In this document: positions 38,762-48,015 of the stretch, piece after piece
Layout of the letters: the number at the start of each line of letters is the position of its first letter
Numbering within the stretch: position 1 is the first letter of the stretch
Position numbers and translations under genes: made by a program
From: Microcoleus sp. AS-A8
GTDB taxonomy: Bacteria > Cyanobacteriota > Cyanobacteriia > Cyanobacteriales > Coleofasciculaceae
DNA length: 64,000 nt
Direction of reading: 5' to 3'
Assembly (NCBI GenBank): GCA_039962225.1
Contig: JAMPKV010000022.1
Location: forward strand, 33,325-97,324
The notes under the pieces: model-generated
Told to the model about the DNA's origin: nothing
Database searches by the model: none
The model's input: only the letters and a program-made list of their open reading frames with translations

Positions 38762-39835
38762 ATGTCTAAAATAATTAATGCCATTAACATGAAAAATCTA
38801 ATCTTGAGAGTTACTCAATACAGCCTTTTATTTACGGTTTTAACCACTGTGCCCAGCAACGGTGTTACTCAAGCAAGAAATGACTTAGGGTTTCGATGCT
38901 CGAAGTCTCAAACGAACTCCCGCCTAACTTCACCACAATCGAGGAATATGAGCAATAAAAATACTCTACAAGCGATTCTTGATGACAACGCCCAAGTCGA
39001 AAAAGTGGCGGGAGACTTCCAGTTTACGGAGGGGCCGCTGTGGCATCCCAAAGGCTTCTTACTCTTTAGTGATATTCCTGCCAACACCCTTTATCAATGG
39101 ACAGCCAATAAAAAACCAGAGATATTTCGTCGCCCTTCTGGAAATGCCAATGGTAATACTCTAGATCGAGAGGGACGTTTACTCACGGCTGAGCATAGTA
39201 ATCGTCGCGTATCGCGTACTGAGAAAGACGGCTCGATCGTTACATTAGCGAGTCAGTACGAGGGGAAGCGGCTCAATAGCCCGAATGACCTTGCGGTTAA
39301 ATCAGATGGAAGCATCTACTTTACTGACCCTCCCTATGGTATTAAATCTGAACAGGAGGAATTGGGCTTCTACGGTGTCTATCGATTGGCATCGGATGGG
39401 AAATTGACTTTGTTAGTGAAAGATTTCGTGCGTCCGAATGGCATTGCTTTTTCACCGGATGAGAAAAAACTCTATGTAAATGATTCGGAAAAAGGTCACA
39501 TTCGTGTCTTCGACGTGAAATCGGACGGTACATTGGAAAACGGGCAGCTGTTTGCAGAATTGAAAGACCCCAGTAAAAATGGTGTTCCAGATGGAATGAA
39601 GGTAGACCAAAAGGGGAATGTTTACAGTACTGGGCCAGGGGGTATATGGGTTTTCTCACCGTCAGGCAATCTATTAGGCATTCTTGAAGTTCCTGAAGTG
39701 GCTGCGAATATAGCCTGGGGTGATTCCCTGCGGGATAGCTCCGCTTCACGCGATTACAAAACTCTCTACATTACTGCAAGTAATAGCCTTTACCGTATCC
39801 GCCTCAAAATCCCAGGTGTACAATCGGGCCAATAA
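38762..39835 (+). CDS. SMP-30/gluconolactonase-like protein, exported
   Basis: 357 residues; a signal-like segment at ~12-32 (NLILRVTQYSLLFTVLTTVP) with an alternative start at residue 10. Six-bladed propeller with the metal-site motifs FTEGPLWHP (E90), RLNSPNDLAV, and RPNGIAFSPDEKKLYVND. Family hydrolyses sugar lactones. Lies 0.8 kb from a PQQ sugar-dehydrogenase-like gene, which would produce lactones, supporting a shared role in oxidative sugar metabolism (inference). Confidence 0.85.
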   Translation: MSKIINAINMKNLILRVTQYSLLFTVLTTVPSNGVTQARNDLGFRCSKSQTNSRLTSPQSRNMSNKNTLQAILDDNAQVEKVAGDFQFTEGPLWHPKGFLLFSDIPANTLYQWTANKKPEIFRRPSGNANGNTLDREGRLLTAEHSNRRVSRTEKDGSIVTLASQYEGKRLNSPNDLAVKSDGSIYFTDPPYGIKSEQEELGFYGVYRLASDGKLTLLVKDFVRPNGIAFSPDEKKLYVNDSEKGHIRVFDVKSDGTLENGQLFAELKDPSKNGVPDGMKVDQKGNVYSTGPGGIWVFSPSGNLLGILEVPEVAANIAWGDSLRDSSASRDYKTLYITASNSLYRIRLKIPGVQSGQ

Positions 39836-40015
39836 AGGTGCTATTGTAGCTCTCAACTCTCAATTGAGTACGTCTAATGCCTGAAAATAAAATATCACCA
39901 ATGTGAGGGTTTACTCCACCTAAATTACAGTTTTTAGTCATCATCTTATTGGTAGTGGGCGTGTTTTTTTGCTTCGTCAATATTGATCATAAAGTCTACT
40001 GGTTTGATGAGACTT

Positions 40016-40651
40016 TCACTTCATTACGAATTTCTGGATATACACCTGTAATAATGTCGGCGTAATTTGCACAATTGGTGACTCATTCTTCGGAGGAACG
40101 AGCCAATGAAAATTTTCTTTATATACGCTTTGGGAATTGAGTGGCACAAACATTGCATCTGGAGGTTCCATTTGGGTAACGTTCCAAATTGATAGGAGTA
40201 ACGGTTCTCCCTTCACTTTTTCCACAGTTTGCCCGATCGCAAAGTCCCCATTTTGTTCAAACCAGAACTCGCGCACCACGCGGGCACCGAAGCCTTTTGC
40301 CACTTCACTAGTCGTCTGTAAGTGGTTATTTGGCAGAATCTTTGCCTTGTGGAAATAACCATCCCAAGCTGGATCGGGAGGCCAATTACGCCCAGCGATC
40401 GCAGGCCACCATTGCTGGGGTGCAGGCCAAGTTTTATCGCCGCCCCAGTTTTTCCATTCATTTTTACCGTAAGTTTTTTGAGGTGAATTCCACAAAAAAT
40501 TGGAACCTCCCACCAAGCCATAACGCATGACTCGCGCAATTTCTGGCACTACAACAGCTTCAGTGCGGCCATCACTCAGCCGAAACGCGGTGCGCCCATC
40601 ATAGACTGTCCGGGTAATCGTGCCGACAGTAGTGGATACTTCCGACTGCAC
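40016..40651 (-). CDS. DUF4380-like protein, probably truncated
   Basis: 211 residues from GTG 40651. Beta-rich, aldose-epimerase-like pattern: RTAFRLSDGRTEAVVVPEIA, MRYGLVGGSNFLW, GGDKTWPAPQQWWP. It seems to lose the expected frame near the end: the final residues VYIQKFVMK are replaced, one frame over, by VYPEIRNEVKVSS, which also soon stops. The family is usually about 100 residues longer. Likely a 3'-degraded gene. Located 27 bp after the PQQ-type gene on the same strand. Confidence 0.55.
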   Translation of the reverse strand: MQSEVSTTVGTITRTVYDGRTAFRLSDGRTEAVVVPEIARVMRYGLVGGSNFLWNSPQKTYGKNEWKNWGGDKTWPAPQQWWPAIAGRNWPPDPAWDGYFHKAKILPNNHLQTTSEVAKGFGARVVREFWFEQNGDFAIGQTVEKVKGEPLLLSIWNVTQMEPPDAMFVPLNSQSVYKENFHWLVPPKNESPIVQITPTLLQVYIQKFVMK

Positions 40652-40678
40652 TGTGCTTCGATAATTGGGGGACTCCAG

Positions 40679-42148
40679 TCAAGGAACAATTTTTCTGACT
40701 TTCCCATCTTGCTTGGATGTTACGTAGAGTTCTCCCGCTTCGTCTATCCCAAATCGGACATCTGTTCGTTTTTTACCTACCATTTCCAGAAACGAGCGTT
40801 CTTTCTTGCCGTCAAAGAGTCTGAGTTCTTTAATCTTTGCCTGTTTGCCATCGGCAAGTTCATCGACAGGGACATGGAAAAATCGCCCATCACTGCCGAA
40901 GTCGGCAAAAACATACTGACCAACTAATTCGGGAATGGCGGTTCCTCGATAAACAAAACCGCCAGCGATCGCAATTCCATAAAACTCAGTCACCCCAGGC
41001 GGTATGTCATGTCCGTATTGGGCAACGGGGTAGGTGTAATTAAAATCGCGATCGTTTTCAGGTAATTCATAAACGACATTTTCGTTGTTTTCATCCACAA
41101 CCCAAGTACCTTCACGTTCCCCCCAGCCATAATTGGCTCCTTTCTTGCCAAGATTCACTTCTTCAATAAAAGCCTGACCCGTATCGACTATCAACATCTT
41201 GCCGTCACCGCCAGTATCCCAGCTAAATCGATGAGGGTTACGCAATCCATAGGCCCAAATTTCATCCAGTTTCTTCGGGTCGCTATCGTCCACAAATGGA
41301 TTGTCAGCAGGAATGCCATATTTACCATTGGTGCTATTATTTCCCAACGGCTTGATGCGTAGAATTTTTCCTAGCGGTGTGCCTAAATCCTGCCCATTAT
41401 CCAGGGGGTCTGTATCGCTCACAGGAAAACCATCGCTCCCACCATCAGCTACCGCGATGTAAAGCATTCCATAATCAGCATCACCAGGTTTGGCATTGGG
41501 ATTAAAGGCTAATTGTCCCGTATTGTGATCGGGGTAGGGTTCTTCGATGCGAATGATTTCTCGCATTGTTCCAGAAAACGTATTAGTGGAAGGGTTTGTC
41601 GCCTTCCACTCACGAATCACGTCATGGTGAGAACTTGCTATGCTCTGACCTTTGTTGTTAAAAATTGGTTTAGATACTGGAAAATCAGGTGTTCCAGTAT
41701 CTCGCTTTTCGCTAGTTACGGTATAAAAAATTCCATTTTTGGCAAATTCTGGATGAAAGACAAAATAGGAAAATCCTTGTTGTCCGGATTCGTCATGAAA
41801 CCCTTTACCCACTATACTTTTAACATCCATATAAATGGTGGCAGTACGGTCAACAATGACATAGAGCTTGCCGCGCATATCATTAACAAATAACCGTCCG
41901 CTACCGTCACCTGGGGGAATAAGTAGGTTCAATCGAGCTGCTTTGTTTTCATCTTTGTCACTGCCGCTATCAGGAATCTTTACAACCTCTTCCAATCCAA
42001 CAGAGAGTTTCGACTTCTCAATCGGAGAGGGAATAGGATTTTTGGTAATCTGATTCGAGGAAATACTGGCAAAGGCTATCACCGAAAAAAAAACACTACA
42101 AATCCAATAAGCAAAGGTAGATCTCTTGAGCCGACTCGACTTTTTCAT
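40679..42148 (-). CDS. PQQ-dependent sugar dehydrogenase-like protein (GSDH family)
   Basis: About 489 residues from ATG 42148 (MKKSSRLKRS), chosen because a signal peptide follows directly (FAYWICSVFFSVIAFASISS); the frame extends upstream into degraded aminotransferase DNA. Six-bladed propeller: LLIPPGDGSGRLFVND, YPDHNTGQLAFNPNAKPGD, IWAYGLRNPHRFSWDTGG, FADFGSDGRFFHV. Family oxidises sugars in the periplasm using PQQ. No PQQ synthesis genes lie in the window. The substrate and real PQQ use are unproven. Confidence 0.82.
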   Translation of the reverse strand: MKKSSRLKRSTFAYWICSVFFSVIAFASISSNQITKNPIPSPIEKSKLSVGLEEVVKIPDSGSDKDENKAARLNLLIPPGDGSGRLFVNDMRGKLYVIVDRTATIYMDVKSIVGKGFHDESGQQGFSYFVFHPEFAKNGIFYTVTSEKRDTGTPDFPVSKPIFNNKGQSIASSHHDVIREWKATNPSTNTFSGTMREIIRIEEPYPDHNTGQLAFNPNAKPGDADYGMLYIAVADGGSDGFPVSDTDPLDNGQDLGTPLGKILRIKPLGNNSTNGKYGIPADNPFVDDSDPKKLDEIWAYGLRNPHRFSWDTGGDGKMLIVDTGQAFIEEVNLGKKGANYGWGEREGTWVVDENNENVVYELPENDRDFNYTYPVAQYGHDIPPGVTEFYGIAIAGGFVYRGTAIPELVGQYVFADFGSDGRFFHVPVDELADGKQAKIKELRLFDGKKERSFLEMVGKKRTDVRFGIDEAGELYVTSKQDGKVRKIVP

Positions 42149-42219
42149 ACAGCAAAATTTGTCAGAGGAATCATTACTCCTGACTGAAATAACCAACAAC
42201 GACATGAATATGTATAGAG

Positions 42220-42560
42220 CTACACCCCAACTGTTGTGCATTGATAGACTTGCCGTGCTACCTTTGCCAAACACTGCATCCCAATCTCAATTTCCTCGTT
42301 CGTAGCCGTGAGACTGATGAGGAGACACTGCTGCTTGTGAGGCTAATTTTCCCGTAAACCGGCGAAGAAAGAGCTACCAGAACAATCATGCCGACTTGCT
42401 TCAGTTGCAGGTAGAACTCCCAGTCGGTAATCTGGTTTACCACAATTAAGCGAAGATCGCATCTTCCCTGCGATACAACAACCATGCTAAATCCTTTGCC
42501 ATTGACTGGTCAAGGGTGTTTTGTGCGATCGCATTTCTCCAGGTGAAGTTCAACTGAAGC
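42220..42560 (-). pseudogene. Remnant of a class I/II aminotransferase C-terminus (AvtA-like)
   Basis: The minus strand gives aminotransferase sequence split over three frames: AWLLYRREDAIFA then a stop, QITDWEFYLQLKQVGMIVL, GSSFFAGLREN then TAG where Trp is expected, then PHKQQCLLISLTATNEEIEI to a stop at 42220-42222. The order matches the C-terminal domain of valine-pyruvate aminotransferase-type enzymes. At least two frameshifts and two in-frame stops. The upstream two thirds of the gene are gone. Confidence 0.7.
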
Positions 42561-42655
42561 GATCGCACCCATCATTTAATATCACTTGGGCTGGGATGAC
42601 CTGATAGGTAGTGCTCGCGCCTTTCTCATTATTAAGAAAAGCAGAAGTCATTAAT

Positions 42656-43318
42656 TCAAGAAGGCCAACGCCAGTTATAGCGATTCCACTGATAAATACC
42701 TTGAATTTCGTACTCGCTACCGTTGTCGAAACGAATAGTACAGTTGTAATACGAACCGTCGCTGTCGGACTGCTGAGAAATCCTAACCACCGTGCAAGCA
42801 AACCACTCACGAGTACAAGGGCCATTCTCTTGCACCCACTCCCACAATCCATTCGAGACTTCGATGCGATCGCCAACTCTCAGCTTTAAGTTATCTGACG
42901 CCAGTTCGGCAGCAAAATACTGCGCTAAATGCTTCGGTTTGACGCGGTTGAGCCATTGGGGGCCGTAGTTCTCCCGGATGAACTGTACCGATCCAGACTC
43001 GCGGTTATGCAGCCAATCGTTGAGTAATTTAATTTTCCAAGGGCGATCGCCCTTGGCGCTACCCCTTGGGTAATCGCGTTTTTCTTGTTCCTTGACAAAC
43101 TGCAACAAAGCTTGGCGCTGTTCCGCTGTTAGTTCATCGAGAGGATTAGCTGCATCATCGTCATCCCCTTTGGCTGATGCCAGCAGTGCTGCACGGGTTA
43201 CAGATTCAGTCACAACTTGCAGCAAAATTTGTTTCTGCTGATCACTCAGCGGACATAAACTCGTTTCACACTGAATAAAGGCAGCTTGCAAGACAGCTTC
43301 AATCTCAGTTGGGGTCAT
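42656..43318 (-). CDS. Cyanobacterial protein of unknown function
   Basis: 220 residues, soluble. Helical N-terminus (PTEIEAVLQAAFIQCETSLC, LTAEQRQALLQFVKEQEKRD), middle segment IKLLNDWLHNRESGSVQFIR, and a beta-rich end (VGDRIEVSNGLWEWVQENGP, SYYNCTIRFDNGSEYEIQGI). The piece PRGSAKGDRPW, around residues 84-94, is encoded by a HIP1-centred palindrome and looks inserted. Function unknown. Confidence 0.7.
   Translation of the reverse strand: MTPTEIEAVLQAAFIQCETSLCPLSDQQKQILLQVVTESVTRAALLASAKGDDDDAANPLDELTAEQRQALLQFVKEQEKRDYPRGSAKGDRPWKIKLLNDWLHNRESGSVQFIRENYGPQWLNRVKPKHLAQYFAAELASDNLKLRVGDRIEVSNGLWEWVQENGPCTREWFACTVVRISQQSDSDGSYYNCTIRFDNGSEYEIQGIYQWNRYNWRWPS
43037..43056. repeat. Perfect 20-bp HIP1-centred palindrome inside a gene
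   Basis: CCAAGGGCGATCGCCCTTGG is its own reverse complement and is followed by CGCTACCCCTTGGG, giving a third partial arm. This matches the form of small dispersed HIP1-containing repeats. It lies in frame inside the gene at 42656-43318. Confidence 0.85.
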
Positions 43319-43579
43319 AGCATGTCAACTCAGCAGACGGGTTAATGGCTCGTCGAAGCATGGCTAATGACGAAAGAACATTTTCTCTCATTATTGCAAA
43401 GGTTCAACTCCACAACTCAAGGAAGTTGGCTGGCTGGCTTTGCGGTAAGCTGAGGGTTGGAGTGGTGATTAAACGCTCAAGGATGAAGGAGAAAGCATTC
43501 AGTCTTTTCATAAGTCATCCGACGCTACACCGAACACATTTCATCCTTTCTGTTCAACGTTATCGATATAGTGGGGTTT

Positions 43580-44017
43580 ATGCAATTACGAGGTTGGTTG
43601 ACTACAGTAACTGTTTCTTGCCTTATCTGGGTGGTCAGTTGGGTGTTTGCCCCTGCGGCTTTGGCGTTAGTCCAAATTCAACTATCTGATATTTCTTATC
43701 ATGAATGCCCTCCTGATGTGGCCGCAGGGGCGGTGACACCGGGGGGAAACAGCATCGCGGCTAACTGTTTCATCGTGACGGGTAAAGCCGAGAACAAGTC
43801 TGGCAAAATGGTTGTCAATGCTGACATTTTTGGTCGCATTTACGATGCCGATAACAACTCAATTTTAGAGAATCGCACTCGGCTCGGCTCGATCGAGGAA
43901 GTGCCACCGGGCGTCAGTGATTTTGAACTGAGAATCTCGGTTCCGGCTAATCAACCAACACCCTTGCAACTGAAGCAATTCAAAGCTTCCGGTTTTACAG
44001 GCCAAGTCCGCCGCTAA
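43580..44017 (+). CDS. Secreted protein of unknown function
   Basis: 145 residues from ATG 43580 (MQLRGWLTTV); a GTG 9 bp upstream is also in frame. Signal peptide to about residue 30 (TVSCLIWVVSWVFAPAALAL). The mature part is beta-rich with two cysteines (YHECPPDV and AANCFIVTG) that could form a disulfide, and looks like an Ig-like or FxLYD-type fold (GKAENKSGKMVVNADIFGRI). Family not recognised with confidence. Confidence 0.65.
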   Translation: MQLRGWLTTVTVSCLIWVVSWVFAPAALALVQIQLSDISYHECPPDVAAGAVTPGGNSIAANCFIVTGKAENKSGKMVVNADIFGRIYDADNNSILENRTRLGSIEEVPPGVSDFELRISVPANQPTPLQLKQFKASGFTGQVRR

Positions 44018-44127
44018 AGTTTAAGGTTATTCTGTCGGCTCTTGACTCGTTAATAATCCCTTAAACCTTAACCTGTCACTCATCCGAACTTTTGGGGTAA
44101 GTAGATAACCAAATTTAATGTAAGACG

Positions 44128-44210
44128 TAGGGTATGTTAGGCTCTTGCCGTAACGAACCGAAGGCTAGGGTTTTAAGGCGTTAGGAAGAGCGAACAGAGC
44201 CTCCTACAGA
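44128..44210. repeat. Probable dispersed intergenic repeat
   Basis: Begins GTAGGGTATGTTAGGCTCTT and ends in gcctcctac, with internal CGTAACG and GCGTTAGG segments. It resembles the GTAGGGTGCGTTA-type repeats scattered through cyanobacterial genomes. No ORF. Confidence 0.45.
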
Positions 44211-44235
44211 AAATTGGTTTGTCTGAGTTAAATCG

Positions 44236-44499
44236 CTATATGCTACTGAACAGTTGAGCTACCACTTGCAGTACTAAAATTGCCAGCATGGGAGACAAAT
44301 CCAAGCCGCCAAGAGGTGGAATGAATGCCCGAAAAATGTTGAGATAAGGGTCAGTGATAGGACTTAAGAAGGCGGCAACTTGATTCACCCAATCAACAGT
44401 CGTAAACCAAGTCAGCAGAATTCTTATAACGATTAGAAATAGATAAATATTGAGAAAGTTGGCGAGGGTGCTGGTCACCAGTTCTGTAGCAGGATTCAT
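44236..44499 (-). CDS. YggT-family membrane protein
   Basis: 87 residues with two membrane helices (FLNIYLFLIVIRILLTWF and LSPMLAILVLQVVAQLF) around the signature SPITDPYLNIFRAFIPPLGG. YggT/Ycf19 proteins are found in all cyanobacteria and chloroplasts; roles reported in thylakoid organisation and osmotic response. Single gene, not in an obvious operon. Confidence 0.9.
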   Translation of the reverse strand: MNPATELVTSTLANFLNIYLFLIVIRILLTWFTTVDWVNQVAAFLSPITDPYLNIFRAFIPPLGGLDLSPMLAILVLQVVAQLFSSI

Positions 44500-44636
44500 G
44501 GGTTGAAAAGCTTTCTTGTGAGTGGTTATGACGGCTAGAGCCTTGTTGTCAGTTTAACGGATCTCCTCACCTTCTGGATTGCCAAGCGCTGTTAACCCTA
44601 TCCAGTAAGGGTTAAAGGGGTTTGGATGGTGTCCGA

Positions 44637-44969
44637 TTAAGATTCGCGCGATCGCTCTATGTCTACCCGTTCGGTATTCCCATTCACCGTACCCAGTTGT
44701 TGCCGAACATCGTCAATCGCCGTATTGAGCTGGGCAATTTTATCCTCCAAGCTACGACGTGCGACTTCAATACTTTCTTCGGAATTAAGCTGGCGCTTTT
44801 TCCCCTTGATTGCCTTCGCTTCTGAACGCTTAGCCTTGAGCAGAGACTGTTGCGCCTCGTCATCAGTATCTCGTTGACCGGCCACCAGCGCTCCCGTAAT
44901 TCCACCGATTAACCCGCCGACTATGGCTCCAGCCAAAAATCCGCTTGCAAAACCATCGCGCTGACTCAT
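44637..44969 (-). CDS. Small membrane-anchored coiled-coil protein
   Basis: 110 residues. A glycine-rich membrane segment at ~8-30 (ASGFLAGAIVGGLIGGITGA) of the YtxH type, then a long charged helix (EVARRSLEDKIAQLNTAIDD), likely coiled coil. Function unknown; similar proteins are linked to stress or envelope spacing. Confidence 0.7.
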   Translation of the reverse strand: MSQRDGFASGFLAGAIVGGLIGGITGALVAGQRDTDDEAQQSLLKAKRSEAKAIKGKKRQLNSEESIEVARRSLEDKIAQLNTAIDDVRQQLGTVNGNTERVDIERSRES

Positions 44970-45102
44970 GTTTGTCCTGTGCCCTTGATTCTAATACGCC
45001 ACTTAACTCAAGATTAACGGTTGGCTGTCCCCCCTGCCCACTGCGGGGGGAAGAGGGAAGTAGAAAGCCAAAAAGAGAGTTTTTCTGATTTGTGAACTTG
45101 CC

Positions 45103-45753
45103 TTAAGTGCCAAAACTGCGATCGCCTGCATCCCCTAATCCAGGCACAATATACCCCTGATCATTGACGATTTCGTCAATCATGGCGGTGTAAATCGTTA
45201 AACTCGGATAACTTGCACTCAGCTTTTGCAAGGCAGGTGGGGCCGCCACCACACTAATAATCCGGGTTAAAGCCGGATCGACTCCACGTTTAATCAATTC
45301 TGCCATGGCCAGCATAATCGACCCGCCCGTTGCCAGCATCGGATCAGTAATTAGGACATGGGTGTTGGGTTGAAACTGATTCGGCAGTTTATTTAAGTAG
45401 CAGCTAGGTTCCAGCGTTTCCTCATTCCGCACCAAGCCAAGGTGGTAAATTGAGGCCAAAGGCAACAGCGTTTGGGCACCCTCTAATAACGCCAATCCCG
45501 CCCGGAGAATGGGCACAACTACCAACGGCACTTCTGGATTGATCATGGTTGCAGGGCAGGGAGCCAAAGGTGACTGTATCATCATCTCTTCTGTGGGCAA
45601 CCAGTCTCGAATCGTTTCGTAAGTCAACCAGCGCCCCAACTCGGTCATTGCACTCTTGAATAGGGGTGAAGGTGTAGACACATCACGGGCAACACCTAAC
45701 CAATGCTTAATCAGGGGATGGGGTGGAACATAAACGCGCAGTTGGATAGTCAT
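45103..45753 (-). CDS. upp: Uracil phosphoribosyltransferase
   Basis: 216 residues. PRPP loop VLITDPMLATGGSIMLA, flexible arm VPILRAGLALLEGAQ and C-terminal uracil site (YIVPGLGDAGDRSFGT). Salvages uracil with PRPP to UMP in the cytoplasm, complementing the de novo route that uses the PyrC at 32.2 kb. Confidence 0.94.
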   Translation of the reverse strand: MTIQLRVYVPPHPLIKHWLGVARDVSTPSPLFKSAMTELGRWLTYETIRDWLPTEEMMIQSPLAPCPATMINPEVPLVVVPILRAGLALLEGAQTLLPLASIYHLGLVRNEETLEPSCYLNKLPNQFQPNTHVLITDPMLATGGSIMLAMAELIKRGVDPALTRIISVVAAPPALQKLSASYPSLTIYTAMIDEIVNDQGYIVPGLGDAGDRSFGT

Positions 45754-46151
45754 AAGCAGCTTGAAATGGATGGAGATGACAGCTTAAGTCAGTCCTGAAT
45801 AATCATACCTGAGGAAAGGTTCAGAATCTGGGACAGGCTCAACTAGAGGAATACAGGCGATTCCCTGGAGTACCCTTTAAGTGCCGCCAAACCTAACGGC
45901 TCAGAATCGAGAAGAAAGTCTTCTTTTCCAATTGAGAATATTTTCTATTAGTGTTGACAGAGATTTTCAACAAGGCTATATTAACTTTCAGTGTTCTCCT
46001 CTTATAAAGGATCGGCAGGTGGGGCCGGAAAGCCGTAGCAGACTGGTCTCCACTTTATTTGTTTAAAGATTTCTTGGAGCAGCAGTATCAGCGTCACAGC
46101 CAGAAACGTTAAACTCAGATTCGTTACGTAAATTTATAACCCGCGATTTCA
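45754..46151. other. Divergent intergenic region with crtH promoter and leader
   Basis: 398 bp between upp and crtH. Contains the consensus promoter at 45954-45982 and a GC-rich leader segment near 46013-46060 (GGCAGGTGGGGCCGGAAAGC) with possible pairing of AGGTGG to CCACTT. Confidence 0.6.
45954..45982 (+). promoter_or_regulatory. Sigma70-type promoter, probably for crtH
   Basis: TTGACA at 45954-45959, 17-bp spacer, TATATT at 45977-45982. A start near 45989 would give crtH a leader of about 160 nt. Confidence 0.75.
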
Positions 46152-47702
46152 ATGCCTGCTGCTTCTCCAACCCCCTTACCCCACACTCAATCTGCTTCCG
46201 GTTCAGAGACATCCGTATTTGATGTCATTGTCATTGGTTCTGGCATTGGGGGGCTGGTAACGGCAACTCAACTGGCGGCAAAAGGCGCAAAGGTACTGGT
46301 ACTAGAACGCTACATCATTCCCGGCGGGAGTTCGGGTTACTTTGAGCGCGAGGGTTACCGCTTTGATGTTGGGGCATCGATGATTTTTGGTTTTGGTACG
46401 AAAGGAACAACCAATCTCCTGACCAGAGCACTTGACGCCGTGAAGGTCAGTCTGGACACAATTCCCGACCCCGTGCAAATTCATTATCATTTGCCTGGGG
46501 GATTAGATGTAAAAGTTCATCAAGATTATGAGAAGTTTTTGCAAGAACTGAGCGCCTACTTCCCCCATGAGCGGGAAGGAATTCGCAAATTTTACGACGA
46601 ATGCTGGAAGGTTTTTAACTGCCTGAACGCGATGGAGTTGCTGTCTTTGGAAGAACCCGGCTATCTAACACGGGTCTTTTTCCAGCATCCTCTCGCTTGC
46701 CTCGGTTTGGTGAAGTACTTACCCCAGAATGCGGGGGATATTGCCCGTCGGTATATTAAAGACCCCCAGTTATTACAGTTTATTGATATGGAGTGTTACT
46801 GCTGGTCAGTGGTACCTGCGGATAAAACACCGATGATTAATGCGGGGATGGTGTTCTCTGACCGACATTATGGCGGAATTAACTACCCGAAAGGCGGAGT
46901 CGGACAAATTGCCGCCAAACTGGTGGAAGGATTGGAACAAGCCGGAGGTCAGATTCAGTACAAAGCCAGGGTCACGAAAATTGTCACAGAAAAGGGCAAA
47001 GCAAGTGCTGTCCAACTGGCGGATGGGACAATTTACCAGGCCAAACGAATTGTTTCTAATGCCACCCGTTGGGATACCTTTGAGACGTTACTCGCACCAG
47101 AAGAAATGCCAGTGGCAGAGAAGAAATGGCGTCAACGGTATCAGAAGTCACCCAGTTTCCTGAGTTTGCACTTGGGTGTTGAAGCTAATGTCTTGCCGCC
47201 CGGTACCGAGTGTCACCATATTGTCCTGGAAGATTGGCAGAAGATGGAGCAGGCAGAAGGGACAATTTTTGTCTCGATTCCCACCCTGCTTGACCCGGAT
47301 TTATCACCGGCAGGCTATCACATTATCCATACATTTACGCCCAGTTGGATTGATGATTGGCAGGGACTTTCTTCTCAGGAATATGAACATAAGAAAGAAG
47401 AAGCCGCAGGGCGAATTATTGACCGACTAGAAAAGATTTTTCCAGGTTTAGATGCAGGTTTAGACTACATGGAAGTAGGAACCGCTCGCAGTCATCGCCG
47501 GTTTTTGGGGCGTGAGGATGGAACCTATGGCCCAATTCCCAAACAGAAGTTAATGGGATTGTTGGGAATGCCATTTAATCGCACTTCAATTCCGGGATTG
47601 TACTGTGTGGGGGATAGTACATTTCCAGGGCAGGGGTTAAATGCCGTGGCCTTTTCGGGGTTTGCTTGTGCCCATCGGATAGCGGTAGATTTGGGATTGT
47701 AG
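46152..47702 (+). CDS. crtH: Carotenoid isomerase (CrtISO)
   Basis: 516 residues. N-terminal FAD-binding Rossmann motif [20 protein letters not shown], followed by [21 protein letters not shown]-terminal [20 protein letters not shown], the second FAD-contacting block. Length and motifs fit CrtH rather than CrtI-type desaturases. Converts poly-cis lycopene (prolycopene) to all-trans lycopene in carotenoid synthesis, at the membrane. Preceded by a consensus promoter. Confidence 0.92.
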   Translation: MPAASPTPLPHTQSASGSETSVFDVIVIGSGIGGLVTATQLAAKGAKVLVLERYIIPGGSSGYFEREGYRFDVGASMIFGFGTKGTTNLLTRALDAVKVSLDTIPDPVQIHYHLPGGLDVKVHQDYEKFLQELSAYFPHEREGIRKFYDECWKVFNCLNAMELLSLEEPGYLTRVFFQHPLACLGLVKYLPQNAGDIARRYIKDPQLLQFIDMECYCWSVVPADKTPMINAGMVFSDRHYGGINYPKGGVGQIAAKLVEGLEQAGGQIQYKARVTKIVTEKGKASAVQLADGTIYQAKRIVSNATRWDTFETLLAPEEMPVAEKKWRQRYQKSPSFLSLHLGVEANVLPPGTECHHIVLEDWQKMEQAEGTIFVSIPTLLDPDLSPAGYHIIHTFTPSWIDDWQGLSSQEYEHKKEEAAGRIIDRLEKIFPGLDAGLDYMEVGTARSHRRFLGREDGTYGPIPKQKLMGLLGMPFNRTSIPGLYCVGDSTFPGQGLNAVAFSGFACAHRIAVDLGL

Positions 47703-47718
47703 CTAGAGGGACAACAAT

Positions 47719-48015
47719 ATGTCTCAATCCGAGCGGAATTTCTCTCCATCCCTTTCGGGCAAAGAGCCTTGGCTGGCTGTTAATTTATCTATGTTTTGGC
47801 CTGGAATAGGGCAGATCTATTCCGGAAAAGTCATTAGAGGATGCATTTTTATAGCCAGTCAAATTGTTTTATCCGGTTTGGGTGGATGGTTATTTTTTAG
47901 CCCTACAGGGAATATAGTAATTGGCTTTAGCTGTTTTTTAGCGGGTGCATTAGTTGGTCTTTGGAGTCTGTTTGATGCCCATCAATGTGCTAAAAAGAAA
48001 TTAATGACCGATTGA
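47719..48015 (+). pseudogene. N-terminal membrane part of a long-form signal peptidase, separated
   Basis: 98 codons: KEPWLAVNLSMFWPGIGQIY, SGKVIRGCIFIASQIVLSGL, and a second hydrophobic segment near NIVIGFSCFLAGALVGLWSL. To my knowledge this segment is the N-terminal domain of some long cyanobacterial signal peptidases. It stops at 48013-48015 where the reading frame changes into the lepB-like sequence that follows. It may still make a small membrane protein. Confidence 0.5.
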
